Positions 10,936 through 23,044 of a stretch of DNA of 64,000 nt are shown piece by piece. The notes under the pieces are model-generated. The model had not been told where the DNA came from, ran no database searches, and saw nothing but the letters and a program-made list of their open reading frames with translations. Made by a program: the position numbers and the translations under genes. The first letter of the stretch is position 1. Every line of letters starts with the position of its first letter. The stretch is from Eucalyptus grandis (lineage: Eukaryota > Streptophyta > Magnoliopsida > Myrtales > Myrtaceae), in the NCBI RefSeq assembly GCF_016545825.1, contig NC_052615.1:23304520-23368519 (forward strand), given 5' to 3'.

Positions 10936-12872
10936 GAGATTACTTTTTTAATCCTTATCTTAGTTTAGTCTTAGGATAGGATTAGAATAGGCCCATGGAG
11001 ATGGCTATCCTGAAGACTTGAAGACGACGAATGGTCAATGTCCAATCCGACCTTATTTTGTACTATTCATTCGCCAATATATGTTTCGGGTTGTTTTTTG
11101 TTGCATAAATGCTTGACAAGTTGCAAGCTCCTTTTCTTTGTTTACCTTCTTTATTTCTATTTTAGGATTGTATGTTTGATTTACTGCTTTCCTTAAACTA
11201 TTTTGAGTGTTTACTTATTGCACTGTCTTCTAAATTTCAATTGATTGACTTCTTTCATTTTCTCCTTTAATAGAACATGGTATGAAATCGAACATCCACG
11301 TATGATCACTTTGTTAAATTTATCATTTGCATGAAAAACCAAAAAGACATGCATGGACACCTTAGGAAACACAATAAACTATTAGGTACTAAAAGGACAT
11401 TAATCGAAATAGGAAAAATTCCAAATAAGGACCTGAAGTGTCCTTATTTTCTCAAATAAAGGCCTGAAGTGATTATAGCTATTTCAAACAAGGGTCTAGC
11501 CTCGCTGGCTCCTTAGCCGGCAAAAAAATTCCGACAGATCAAAGGTATTTTTGTCCAAATACAATTTCAATTTAAATTTAATTATATTAAAACTTTAAAA
11601 AGAAGAAGAAAAAAAAAAAGGAACACACAGGTGGGAGGGGCTACTGTCCCATCGTTTGTGGGATGGCAACAAGGGCTGATGGGGTCACTAATGCCAGGAC
11701 AAGGGTCGACGACCCTGCCCAACCAGAGGCGAGGGCTTGTTGGCCTTCACCAGGGATTGGAAAGGGCAGCGACTCTCTCTCAAATCTGGGCGAGGGTCGT
11801 GGGCCTTTGCTCAGCATCCCTAAACTTAGGTGGTGGTTTGGAGGCCCTGAGCTTGGCCAACCACCCTCGCCCAGATCTAAGAGAGGGTTACCATCCTCTT
11901 AGAGATTACTTTTTTAATCCTTATCTTAGTTTAGTCTTAGGATAGGATTAGAATAGGCCCATGGAGATGGCTAGCCCGAAGACTCGAAGATGACAAATAG
12001 TCAATGGCCAATCCGACCTTATTTTGTACTTTTCATTCCCCGATATATGTTTTGCATTATTTTTTGTTGCATAAATGCCTAACAAGTTGCAAGCTCCTTT
12101 TCTTTGTTTACTTTCTTTATTTTTGTTTTAGGATTGTATGGTAGATTTACTGCTTTCCTTAAACTATTTTGAGTGTTTACTTACTGCACTGTCTTCTAAA
12201 TTTCAATTGATTGACTTCTTTCATTTTCTCCTTTAATAGAAATAGCATGGTATGAAATCGAACATCCACGTATGATCACTTTGTTAAATTTATCATCTGC
12301 ATGAAAACCCAAAAAGACACGCATGGACACCTTAGGAAACACAATAAACTATTAGGTACTAAAAGAACATTAATAGAAATAGGAAAAATTCCAAATAAGG
12401 ACCTGAAGTGTCCTTATTTTCTCAAATAATGGCCTGAAGTGATTATAGCTATTTCAAACAAGGGTCTAGCCTCACCTGCTCCTTAGCTGGCAAAAAATTC
12501 GAACATATCAAAGGTATTTTTGTCCAAATACAATTTAAATTTAAATTTAAATTTAATTATATTAAAATTTTTAAAAGAAGAAAATAAAAAGGGACACACA
12601 GGTGGGAAGGGCTACTGCCCCATCGCCTGTGGGATGGCAACGAGGGCTGATGAGGTCGCTAGTACCAAGACAAGGGTCGATGACCCCGCCCAACCAATGG
12701 CGAGGGCCTTTTGGCCTTCACCAGGGATTGGAAAGGGCAATGACTCTCTCAAATTTGGGTGAGGGTCACGGGCCTTCGCTCAGCATCCCTAAACTTAGGT
12801 GGTGAGTTTGAGGGCCCTGAGCGAGGGCCAACCACCCTCGCCCAGATTTGGGAGAGGGTTACCATCCTCTTT
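10936..12872. repeat. Tandem duplication, two ~970-bp units
   Basis: Unit 1 is 10936-11901 (966 bp) and unit 2 is 11902-12872 (971 bp). Both start (GAG)ATTACTTTTTTAATCCTTAT and end with a GC-rich block that includes GGGATTGGAAAGGGCA. About 40 bp of a third unit follow at 12873. The units differ by scattered substitutions and small indels, so the duplication is not recent. Each unit contains an AT-rich half and a GC-rich half (11630-11900 and 12600-12870). Open frames in the GC-rich half are by-products of composition. No transposase or gag-pol is visible. Confidence 0.85.
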
Positions 12873-12906
12873 AAGATTACTTTTTTAATCCTTGTATTAG
12901 TTTAGT

Positions 12907-13005
12907 CAAGGTTTATGAGGATAACCTAGAATCTAAAGACAAGGTTTATAAGGAAAATCTAGAACCTAAAGTCAAGGTTTATGAAGATAACCTAGAACCT
13001 AAGAG
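12907..13005. repeat. 33-bp minisatellite, three units
   Basis: Units start at 12907, 12940 and 12973, with consensus CAAGGTTTATGAGGATAACC followed by TAGAACCTAAAGT. The array begins about 30 bp after the incomplete third unit of the ~970-bp duplication. Confidence 0.85.
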
Positions 13006-13032
13006 ACGAGATTTAAGGTTGACCAGGAACTC

Positions 13033-13461
13033 AAAACGAGAGGTATGTTTTAAGATGACCAAAATCCTAAAACAAGTGGTATGGTTTAGGATGACCAAAA
13101 ACGGAAACAAGGGTATCGTTTAGGTTACCAAAAATTGGAAACAAGAGTATGGTTTAGGATTACGAAAAATTGAAAACAAGGGTTATGATTTAGGATTACT
13201 AAAAACTAAAAACAAGGGTATGGTTTAGGATTACCAAAAATTAGAAGGAAGGGTATGGTTTAGGATTACCAAAAACTAGAAACAAGGGGTTAAGGTTTAG
13301 GATTACCAAAACCCAGAAACAAAGGTATGGTTTAAGATTACCAAAAATCGGAAACAATGGGTTATGGTTTAGAATTACCAAAAACTGGAAACACGGATAT
13401 GGTTTAGGATTGCTAAAAATAAAAAACAAGTGATTATAGTTTAAGATTACCAAAAACCGGT
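13033..13461. repeat. 35-bp minisatellite, about 12 units
   Basis: Degenerate units of 34-38 bp read roughly AAACAAGGGTATGGTTTAGG followed by ATTACCAAAAACTGG. On the minus strand the unit stays open as a repeated hydrophobic peptide (FLVILN...PLF.IFGN.KPY). This follows from unit lengths near a multiple of three in part of the array and is not evidence of a gene. The GGTTTAGG core resembles the plant telomere repeat. Confidence 0.85.
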
Positions 13462-15430
13462 TCACTGGGGAACACAAATTTTGGAAAGGGGTTTCGAGAT
13501 TGCTTGAGAGCCAATCTTGTGAAATGATATCGATTGTCAAATCCATTCGGAGAATATTTTAACAAAATGAAATTTGATTAACCACCTAAGTGTTAAATCA
13601 AATATGCCAAGTGGAATTAGCCTAATCAAAAGAAGTCTTCCATACTAGCTCTCAAAAAGGGTTTTTTTATCCCTAATCATTGGTGTGGGAAAACTGCTTA
13701 AATCTCACTAAGGAGGTCTCACTTAACTTGTGTCTAAGGTTTTCAAAAACATTCACAGTGAATACAATTCATTGTTCAAAAGGTTTTTTTGAAACGACCA
13801 TAATGATGGCTTGGTCATGGACTTACACAAAGAGTATGCGCTTTGAGGCCAAGAATTGAAAATTCAATTAGTATCTTCATTGTATTTACAAGTCAAGAAC
13901 TTAAAAGATAAGATAAGATAAGATAGGATTGCTTCCACCATTTTTAGCAGTAGCTCCTATGTGAAATTCTCATTTCAACTCAAACAATTTCAATCGGAAG
14001 AGACTTCGGATAAGGGTTGTAAGGTTGATTCAAGTGAGGCTTTAAGGACTCAAAAAAATTTCAGATATCGAGGGGTTAAAAGTGAGGGATTATTTTGGCA
14101 TTATTACCATCACACAATTTTTTAGAAACCTAACTTCTGAAATTTAACCTATCTCGAGAATCCTTTTGACTATTTTGTCTTGAGACATGAGAGCTTATTT
14201 TGTTTTTCTAATGACATTACTTGCAATACATGCGTTTACAAAGCATTTATTTTGTTTTTCAATGAGTGGTCTCTTGCATGACCATTGATTTTGTTTTTCT
14301 TTGCATTTTTTATCATAGGCATTAGCCTTACTTTTACTAGGCACACTACTTTTTCATGCTTCCTAATTTTTATTTTCTTTTGAGTACCTAAGACTCTCGA
14401 GTAGTAATTACAAACATGACCAACCTTTTCAATTTTGTTGGTAAATCACATGCCTTGCCCCTATGTGGGGGAGATAATCATCACATGGGGTTATGAAGGA
14501 ATTGCATAAGGCTCAAATTGGCTAAACAAATGATAATTGTGTTTAAGATAGTGAACGAAATGCTCATCGTCACTTCAGGATGCTTTAAGTTTCGATAATA
14601 AATCACCTGAAACTAACACAAGAAGATTGATGCAAGTGAAAGCAACAAAATCTTTCTTGATCTTTTGCTCCATAATGTTCAACTAGCACCCCCCATTCTG
14701 CCCCAAAGTGGGGTTGTTCTTGACAATATTGTTTTGGAAATGCTCCCTATTTGGCTCAAAGTGGCTTGCAAGGGATATCAATAGTGTTTGGGATTGAGAA
14801 AGAAATGCCTTTATCATCTCAAACCATGTATTCATTGCAAATGAATCTTATGCCCTAGGATATAGTTCTTTTCACTCAATTCTCTCAATGAGTGCATAAG
14901 GATGTGTTTGGCAAAGGGGTTGCCTCTCATCATTTTAGGCACTACCACTTGGCATATTTAACAATCTTTTTTGGGTTTTCCAAAATACACTTTGACTAAA
15001 TTCCACTTCTTGGGGATGAGAACGTATTGAAAATTTTTGGAAAGAAACATGATCTTTTGACCTTATTGGGGAGACTTTTAGAAACAAGGTTGAACAAAAA
15101 TTTGTGGACAAAAAAAGGTTTTGTTCAATACAGGGGCCCACTTCTAGAGTTCTAATTGACTTTTTTGGCGTTCTAAAGGATAGGGCCACTTCTAAGCTTT
15201 AAAGAAGATTGTTACTTTTTGGAGGTTTTGCACCCCAAGATCAATCAACTGTGGATAGATAGAATCTTCTCCAAAGATCCTTCAAAATGAACAGACATGT
15301 GGATGCAATATGTATGCATGGGATGCATTATACAAATATCCTAAAGTGGCTCGGATTCAATCTACCAGCGGCTCAAAGGCCTTTCAATTTATTCATGGAT
15401 AATATTTCTTGACAATATTGTCATTTACAA
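13462..15430. other. Non-coding stretch, probably 3' region of the old Tat-like gypsy element
   Basis: No coding domain. On the minus strand a purine-rich run near 14690-14715 (GGGGCAGAATGGGGGG) resembles the polypurine tract used by Tat/Athila-type gypsy elements. The sequence to its left could then be that element's 3' LTR, but the LTR ends and its partner were not found. Confidence 0.35.
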
Positions 15431-15880
15431 GCCTTGGCAATTCTTGGCCATCCATTTCTATGAGGATTATGGACTTTTGTAGTTCGGAGTGAACTTTCCA
15501 TGAGGATTTGGAATGATAGTTAGGACCTTTCTTAAGATGAGATCATTGATCTCAAAGTGTCTTACATTGACCTTGTGGTTGAACGACTTGACTACTCTCT
15601 TCTAATAGCTTTGTCCGTTGCATAGGGCTTTCACTCTCTTTTCATCAATCATATTGAGTTGTTCAAACCTTTGTTGAACCCATTCAATTTCAAAGAGCTT
15701 GACTTGAGAAAGTACCCTCAGCGAAGAGATTTCCACTTCCATTGGTAGCACAACCTCCATCCCTTAGACCATTGAGAATGGCGTTGCCCCAGTTTAAGTG
15801 CGAATTGAAGTTTGGTAAGCCATCATAGTATACAACAATTGATTATGCCAGTCACGATAATTTTTATCCATTATGGCTAA
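15431..15880 (-). pseudogene. Tat-like Ty3/gypsy integrase, C-terminal part
   Basis: Minus-strand translation shows the conserved Tat-type integrase tail: RDWHNQLLYTMMAYQTSIRT, TGATPFSMV, GMEVVLPMEVEI, EWVQQRFEQLN and later INDLILRKVL. Several stop codons interrupt it. At 15880 it stops abruptly at the end of the inserted gypsy LTR. The rest of the same integrase resumes at 34258, and the two parts join in the same reading frame once the insert and one 5-bp duplication are removed. Confidence 0.85.
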
Positions 15881-18042
15881 TGTCACGCCTCAATCCTCGA
15901 GCGCGTGCACATCCCTCGGTGGTTGACTAAATTGCGACGTTTCTAGGACGTGTCGCCGACCCAATCGATTATGCACATACGAAAGTGTATAAGAAAACAA
16001 TCCACAGACAACAATCAACATAGGATAGAAAAACAGGACAATCAAATTTCACAAACACACTTTTATAAACAAGCAAATTTATATACAGAGGCCAACTCTA
16101 AGGTTTATGTACAGGAGTCTAGATCAAAAAGGGCTACGAAGCCACCTAAACCCTAGGCTCTCTAGACATTGGCTTCGGGTCTTCCACGACACCATCCGGA
16201 GTGTCGATGTCCAAAGGGTACCCTATCTCCCACTCCTCGGTCTCGACGGGAAGCTTGTCAAAACCACCTAAAGGACCCTCCTGACTCCCATCGGGCTTAT
16301 GGAGATATCACACCTTGAAATGATGAGGTACCAGGTGGGGGTAGGCCCCCATTGACCTAGACGGTGGACTCAACAAGCTCACGGGTCAGGTTGGTCCCGG
16401 AAACTGGGAAATAGGAGCACTGGAAATCTACCTCCCTCGGAACACCATAGCGCACATGATGTGCCTCCATATAAGGACCTGAAAAGAAGAAGCCCATGAC
16501 GGGGTAAGATAATATCTTAGCAAGTTTACGCCCTAAACCTCGATTAGGAAGGTAATACACCTAAGGGCGGTCTAACCACACAACCACAGAGACTCACCTT
16601 GCCTCAGTTCCTCCTTGCACGTTAGTATAGTTCATATAACAGATATATGCTGTAATAACACTCAACAATTGGAGCGCCTCACTTCATAACTCAATCAATT
16701 GCATGGGTCTCAATTATAAGGCTAAATCGTTGCGACACATCCTATTTCATGCGACACAATTTTGTCCCATAATCAGGTGTGGTTATATCTCACTTAGACA
16801 CGCGTTTTAATTTTAATCATGGCCCAATGGGCACAGCCTACTCGACGTTCAACGGTCTTTTGGTGTAACCAAGCATCATCTCACCCCATTGAGCACGGCA
16901 ACATCTACCTCGAGACGGCAATCCCGAAGGAGCATCGGTCCAACTTCTACTGCGACCGACATTTGTTATCCAGGGGCATTCCATATAGGAGCATCGCTCG
17001 ACGTAAACGCTTGTGACGGGTTCTCATAACGTCCACACACACATCTAATCTCGGCCAAGGACATTGTGCCTTGCATTCAAATGCCTCAATTAAAATAATG
17101 AACTTGGCCTATTTTCTTCATATTAAAGACACCCGGTAAAATAATTGTGTGTGGGTACACAGTCAAATCGAACCATAAAAATTGAGATACTCTCTTTTAA
17201 AAATCCAAATATTTGATATAGTACTTAGCAATTTTTGGGTCAAAAACCAACATCCGGTATTTTCTTATTAAATACCAAAAATCTAGAATTTCGAAATAAT
17301 AAACAAAAATCACAATCATCACTCAATTGCACAAATTACAACTCAATTACATAAACAAATCACACCACGACAATCAACACGAAATTTCGGCTACAGACTA
17401 TCTCGGTATAATTCTCAAAAAATATTGAATAATTAAATAAATTGTAAAATTAATTAAATAAGTACATTTTAATTCAATATATGCCTAAGTAAGCATAATA
17501 CACTAATTCAACAACCTAATTGGATCTAGAAAAATAATGCATTATACTAATTAAATAGTACAATCTAATTAACCTTAACTAATATAATCTAACCACCTAA
17601 TTAGCCTAATTAAGCAACTAAATTACTAATTAATCTAAACTAACCACCTAAACCATACTTAAGCTAATCTAATTACCCATTAAGCATCATTAACCGCCCA
17701 AGCAAGGTTTAGTAAGTAAACTCATCGGATTAGTGAGCTGGTGAGTTCACAGCAACGGTGACGCCAAGGTAGGCGACTCAAGCCTGGAGCGATGCCAAGA
17801 GAGGCTCAGAAGAGGCCGGCAAAGGCCCTGAAGCTCACAGCTTGGGCTGTGAGTTTGGCTTTGTACGAGGGTTGAAGGGGCTGGCCGAAGGCTTGACTTG
17901 ATGACAAACGGGCCACACAGGACGGCGGCGGCTATAGGGGCCGACGATAGTGGCTTCGGGCTGCTGAAATGGCAACATAGGCGGCTGGCACGATTGTGAT
18001 GCAGGCCTAGCTTCGTCCGCTGAGGGCTCGGAACAAAGAGGA

Positions 18043-21000
18043 TGTCATGCCCTGATCCTCCGAGCATGTGCCCATCCCTCTTTGGTCGATTAAATAGTGA
18101 CATCCCAAGACGCATTGCTGACCCATTCATTATTAAATGCACATGCGGAAGTAGAACAAATCCCTTGACAATAAAAACTTTGTGATAGAATAGCAGACGA
18201 TCAATCACAACCAAAACACTTCTTCTTATAAACACAAAGGTTTATATATACAAACTAGACCAAAGACAAAGGTCTACAAAAAGGTCGGCTCAACAAAAAG
18301 GAATTGTCCTAAGACAAGCTAGTCCGACAAGTTCGTCAATCCTTCGTTCTTCAACTCCTTTTACTCCATGTCTTTGGGTCCTCCACGACCGCCATCTAAG
18401 GACCTGAAAAAATGTTGAGCCCATGACGGGATGAGACATTCTCTCAGCAAGTTCACCTGATAAACTTCTATTAGGAAGGAAATACACCTCGGGGCGCTCT
18501 AGCCACACAAATAGGATAGAGGACTTACCTCACCTCAGTCCTTCCTACACGTCAGTACAATTCATAATTCAACCAATGATTTCAACACATCAAAGCAATA
18601 AATTAGATCGAATCATTGATCAATCAACTCAGTCGATTCCATGTCAATGAGACCATTCCCCGGTCATCTCAATTAATACTATTTATAAGTTTGACCATAG
18701 TCCAGGACTGTTCACTTTAACTGATATATAAATAGTATAGCTCACCAAAAGCTACTGCAATTATACTCATATAGTATACTATAGCTCACTAGAAGCTACA
18801 ACAATTATAATCATATAGTATACTATAGTTCACCAGAAGCTGCCGCAATTATAATCATATAGTATACTATAGCTCACCAGAAGTTGCCTCATATACTGAG
18901 ATAATATACTATATATATGCTCGCCAGAAGCTGCTAGCCATACTTTCATAGTATGCTGAAAATTATAATGCTCACCAGAAGCTCCTAGCCATACTCTCAT
19001 GATATGCTAGAAATACTCATTTAATCAAATCACCATTCTTATCCTTCTCGATAAAGATACTCGTGTGTGAGTACACGGTTGGCCTTTGCCAAAATACAAT
19101 AATTTTCTTTTAGAAAATCCCACTATTTAATGTAGTTCATAAAGATATTTTTGGTGTTGTAAACCAACGCCCGCTAGTTCTTGTTTAAACATTGATATTA
19201 CTCAATTTTGGGATAAATCCCCAAAATTACAATTAACATTCAATTTCGCAATTTAATGATCAATAGCATAAACTAACCACATCACTGTAGTCAATACAAA
19301 ATTCTAATAAATGGCTCACCCAAAGATAATTTTCAAAAAGATTAATTAATTAATAATTAATTTAATTTCGAAAATGATTTAAATTAATTATAAAATAATA
19401 TAATGAAATAATAAGTAAATAATATTTAATTTAAATAAATAATTAAGTAAATAAAATAATTAATTAAAGTCTAAACATGATTAACCTTAATCTAATTGTG
19501 AAATTAGATTAATTAATACAACCCTTAATCTAATCATTCATTTAATATAATTAACATTTAAATAGTCTAATTTATCCACCTAATCATACTTAGACTAATC
19601 TAAACACCCATTAAGTATAATTAACTCCCTAAGCGGAGATTAGAGAATAAACTCACCGGATTTGCATTTCGATGAGTCCACGGCGACAGTGATGGCGAGG
19701 TGGGCGACAAACAAGCTTGTGGCAACACCAAGTGAGGCAGGGAAGACATCTAAAATGGGCCTTGAAGCGTCAAGGCTTCTATTGGTTCGGTTTTTGCTTC
19801 TGCTTGCTAGACTGAGGAGAACCAGTGGTTGAACGGCAAGGAAACGGGCTGATCGGAGCTCCGGCGAGTGGATGGCCGGCAATCGGTGGCTCCCGGGGGT
19901 CAAGGGGGACCTGCTGGAGGTTGGTATGGGTGGAGGTATGGTCGAAATGGGGAGAAAACGGCTGAAAACCATGAAATGGGCGAAACGGGTGAAACCAAGC
20001 GGGTCCAGATGGTTCGGCGAGTGGTGGCTTGCGGCGGCCATATGGGATGGCTAGAGAATTGTTCCAGCAAGTAGCGGGGTGCTCCAGAACGGGCTAGATG
20101 TGCTGGTGATAATGGTGGGTGGCACGAAGGCTAATTCATTCGGTAAGACCACTTTTAAGTAAGATATTTGGCAAAGGTCAGCTAGAGCAAAAACTGGAAT
20201 GAAGGAAAAATAGAGGAGGAAATAAAGTCCGATGGGCATGTGATGGTGGAGGGCTGTTGCTACTTGGTTTCTTTGATTTTTGCTGAGCTTCTCTTCTTCA
20301 ACAATAATGGAGAAAGCCACAAATTAAGGGAGAAGAAGGGTGCTGAGCAAGGGGGACCCCAAAGGCTCTTTAGCCTTCCAATACTTGTCATCTCCTCTCT
20401 CTTGCCCCCACCATGACAGCCCATGACCTCAACTATTCTCTCCTCAAATCTTCCTTAGCAAGCTTCCAATGGGTCCAAAATGTTCTTCCCCCCATGGCAT
20501 ACGAATTTGGTGCAAATTAGCCATCAAAGTCTTCAATTCCTCTTCCAATCTCTTTAATTCAATTCAATTGAAGTCTAAAAAATTCAGCCATGTGTCCACA
20601 CTTGAATCCACATTTTTCCATGCCCATAAATCCATCTTGGATGCCAAAAGTGCACTCTAGAACGGTGTTCCAACTTTCCTGACCTAATTCCGTCAATTCT
20701 TGATTTTTTGCCGAAAAACTCGGTTTGTAGAAAAATCTTCTGAGGATGAGTCGATATTCCTAAAATAATTTGTAACTGGATAGAACTTCCAGTTTCTATA
20801 ATCGGGTTCAATTTTACAGTTAATTTTAATCTGGTGCGATTGTAGCACGTCATAATCTACCAGGTAGCTTTTAGGAACTTTTCATGCAATTGACCTGTGA
20901 TTGATTGTTTTCGAGCAACAAAGTGCATTTTCGACACATTGGCGACTCTCGGTTGTCGTAGAAATCCCAAGGTTTAAAATATAGACATAAGGTACCAAAA

Positions 21001-21245
21001 CGACGGAGGAATCGGTTTAGTGCCGATCGACAAGAATTGTGCGATTAGGTGGAATCACCTACACTTAATCACATACCTTTGCCGAATCGACCTATCTCCA
21101 GTCTCTAATTGGTTTGTGCCGTAATGACCCTTGCAGATTAGTACGTTTGAGCAGTCATTTCTTAGTTGAATTCTCAAGTCTATTGCATTTAGATTGAAAA
21201 TAGAATTAAAATTGAAAATAGAATTAAAATTCTTAGGATGTCATA
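18043..21245 (-). mobile_element. Solo gypsy LTR nested in the gypsy 3' LTR
   Basis: This 3,203-bp copy of the same LTR family starts TGTCATGCCCTGATCCTCCG and ends GGATGTCATA on the plus strand. It is flanked by a perfect 5-bp duplication GAGGA (18038-18042 and 21246-21250). No internal region is present, so it is a solo LTR left by recombination between two LTRs of an inserted element. The host LTR sequence resumes at 21251 exactly where the 5' LTR (33071 onward) predicts. Confidence 0.9.
18736..19020. repeat. 44-bp minisatellite inside the solo LTR
   Basis: Units start at 18736, 18780, 18824 and 18868 with core TATAGCTCACCAGAAGCTGC, ending ATATAGTATAC. Degenerate units carrying CTCRCCAGAAGCT continue to about 19020. 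The same array is not obvious at the matching place in the other LTR copies. Confidence 0.8.
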
Positions 21246-22433
21246 GAGGACGCGTGGGCTGGCGTGTGACGGGCGCAGGGGATGGTGCGACCGTAGTAGC
21301 TACTTGGACAGGCTGCTGCTTTCTCTGGTTCTTTGAGCTCTCAAACACAACAACAATGGAGTCTAAGGCAAGGGAGAGGAAGAAGAAGAAGGATGTAACT
21401 GAAGGGGGGGACCAAGAGCCCTCAAAGTCTTTGCAAAATATCTTGGACACTCAAGTTCAAGGCCCCACAGCTTCAACCCTATCCCCTACCCACTTTCCTT
21501 CATCAAGCTTCTTCAAGAAGCCACCAAAGTTGGTCCAAAATGTTGCACACCACCATAGCTACGAATTTTGAGACATTCCCTTCCAATTCAATTCAATTCC
21601 ACTCAATTCAATTCAAATTGGTGCCCATAAATCCTAGCTAAGGCATCCACATACATTCCATGATTTTTCCTTGTCAAATGATTACACTCAAATGCCAAAA
21701 ATCTACCCAAAAATGATCCTCTGAATTTCTTGGCCCAAAAACGCCCAATTTTGATTTTTCGCCGAAAACTCGGGTTTGCCGAAAAATCTTAGGAGGATGA
21801 GTCGATGTTCCTAAAATAAATTGTGACATAACAGAACTTTCAATTTCTAAAATCGGGTTCAATTTTATGGTTAATTTCAACCATACGCAATTTTAGCATG
21901 ACCTAACCTATCGGGTAGCTTTTAGGAATTTTTAGTGCATTTGACCCGTGGTCGATTATTTTCGAGCCACTTTGTACATCTTCGACTCATTGATGACTTT
22001 CGGTTATCTTGAAAATTTCAAGATTTCAAATACGAGCACAGGGTACAGAAACGATAGAAAAATCGGTTTAATGCAATTCGACGAGAATTTTGCAATTACG
22101 TGGAATCACTCACACTCTAATCACATGTCTTTATGGAAACGCCCTATCTCCAGTCTCTGATTGATTTTGACGGTATCGTATTGACTCTTGCAGATTAGCA
22201 CGGTCGAGCAGTCGGTTTCTGGTCAATTTCTCAAGTCTGTTGCGTTTAGATTCCTTAACGGCTTTACCTGATAGATTAGTTATCTCGTGAGTTTCTAACT
22301 CAAAGAAAAAGGCCATAGGCGTGTCGATGAAAAGCCCATTCCATTTCATCGAAAACAAGGTTGAAAATCAGAATGTTACAACTCTTCCCCTCGTATTAAA
22401 ATTTCGTTCTTGAAATTTAAATCATTACAAATC

Positions 22434-22784
22434 TTAATAAAAAAAGTGGGGTATTGTCGTCTCATTGAGTCTTCGTTTTCCCAGGTTGCTCCTTTTGTCT
22501 CGTGGCGTTGGCAGACCACTTTGACTAAAGAGACCGTCTTGGTACGCAAAACCTGCTCCTTCCGATCTACAAGCTAAATCGGTCTTTAATCTATCTCTAA
22601 TAACTGCTACTGCATCCACTGACTGTTGAACTAACTCTAGGCTTGTAATATTTTGTTTTCCAACTTTATTCCAACAAACTGGAGTTTTGCACTCTCTGCC
22701 ATATAGTGCTTCAAAAGGTGCCATCTGAATACTCTACTGGTAGCTGTAGTTGTAGACGAACTCTACGAGATAAAGCTATTCATC
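22434..22784 (-). pseudogene. Gypsy integrase end and chromodomain-like tail
   Basis: The frame shows MAPFEALYGRECKTPVCW, ELVQQSVDAV and IRDRLKTD, the standard end of the chromovirus integrase core. It then jumps to the final segment (VLRTKTVSLVKVVCQ, then GATWENEDSMRRQYP) in a shifted frame near 22560. The intervening part of the C-terminal domain, roughly a hundred residues in relatives, is missing, which indicates an internal deletion. The last segment resembles the chromodomain-bearing tail of Tekay/Del elements. Confidence 0.85.
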
Positions 22785-22787
22785 TTA

Positions 22788-23041
22788 GGGTGCGCATGAC
22801 AAAATTTCTGAAACATAAATTGATTTCTAACCAGAAATTAATTTCTCAATTTCTATTTTAGAAACTGAGAAGTTTAAAATTTTAACTTCTGATTTCTTCT
22901 TCAAATCTATTTTTGGAATAGAAATCTATTCCAGAAATAGAGAAATCAAATTGTGCTACCAAACAGATTTTTATTCCAAACTTGTTCTAGGGAACAGGAA
23001 AACAAAGAAATAGAGGAGTAGAAATTTTATCATTCGCGCCC
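22788..23041. mobile_element. Tourist-like MITE (PIF/Harbinger type), 254 bp
   Basis: It is bounded by TTA on both sides (22785-22787 and 23042-23044). The ends are inverted repeats: GGGTGCGCATGACAAAATTT on the left, and GGGCGCGAATGATAAAATTT when the right end is read on the opposite strand. The inside is AT-rich with many inverted TTTCT/AGAAA motifs and no coding capacity. It splits the gypsy integrase between the FKGN and LYLVEF segments; removing it with one TTA leaves the flanks in one frame. A 3-bp TTA duplication favours PIF/Harbinger, although similar GGGTGCGCATG ends also occur in some hAT MITEs. Confidence 0.82.
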
Positions 23042-23044
23042 TTA

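Larger units (their letters stand above)
15881..22380 (-). repeat. Gypsy 3' LTR, split by a solo LTR of its own family
   Basis: The LTR parts are 15881-18042 and 21251-22380, together about 3.29 kb. On the plus strand it starts TGTCACGCCTCAATCCTCGA and ends GAATGTTACA. It aligns with the 5' LTR, with the solo LTR at 18043-21245 and, inverted, with the solo LTR at 40559-44025. Short open frames inside it (for example 17747-18235) show no protein family. Confidence 0.88.

Noticed and set aside
12907..13461. CRISPR-like array
   Set aside because: Units are contiguous and degenerate without unique spacers; plant nuclear context.
13241..13546. 101-codon minus-strand frame with repeated hydrophobic peptide
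   Set aside because: It is the translation of the 35-bp minisatellite; unit lengths vary, so the frame is not maintained by selection.
17747..18235. 162-codon frame inside the gypsy LTR
   Set aside because: No family resemblance; it crosses the border of the nested solo LTR, so it cannot be an original gene.
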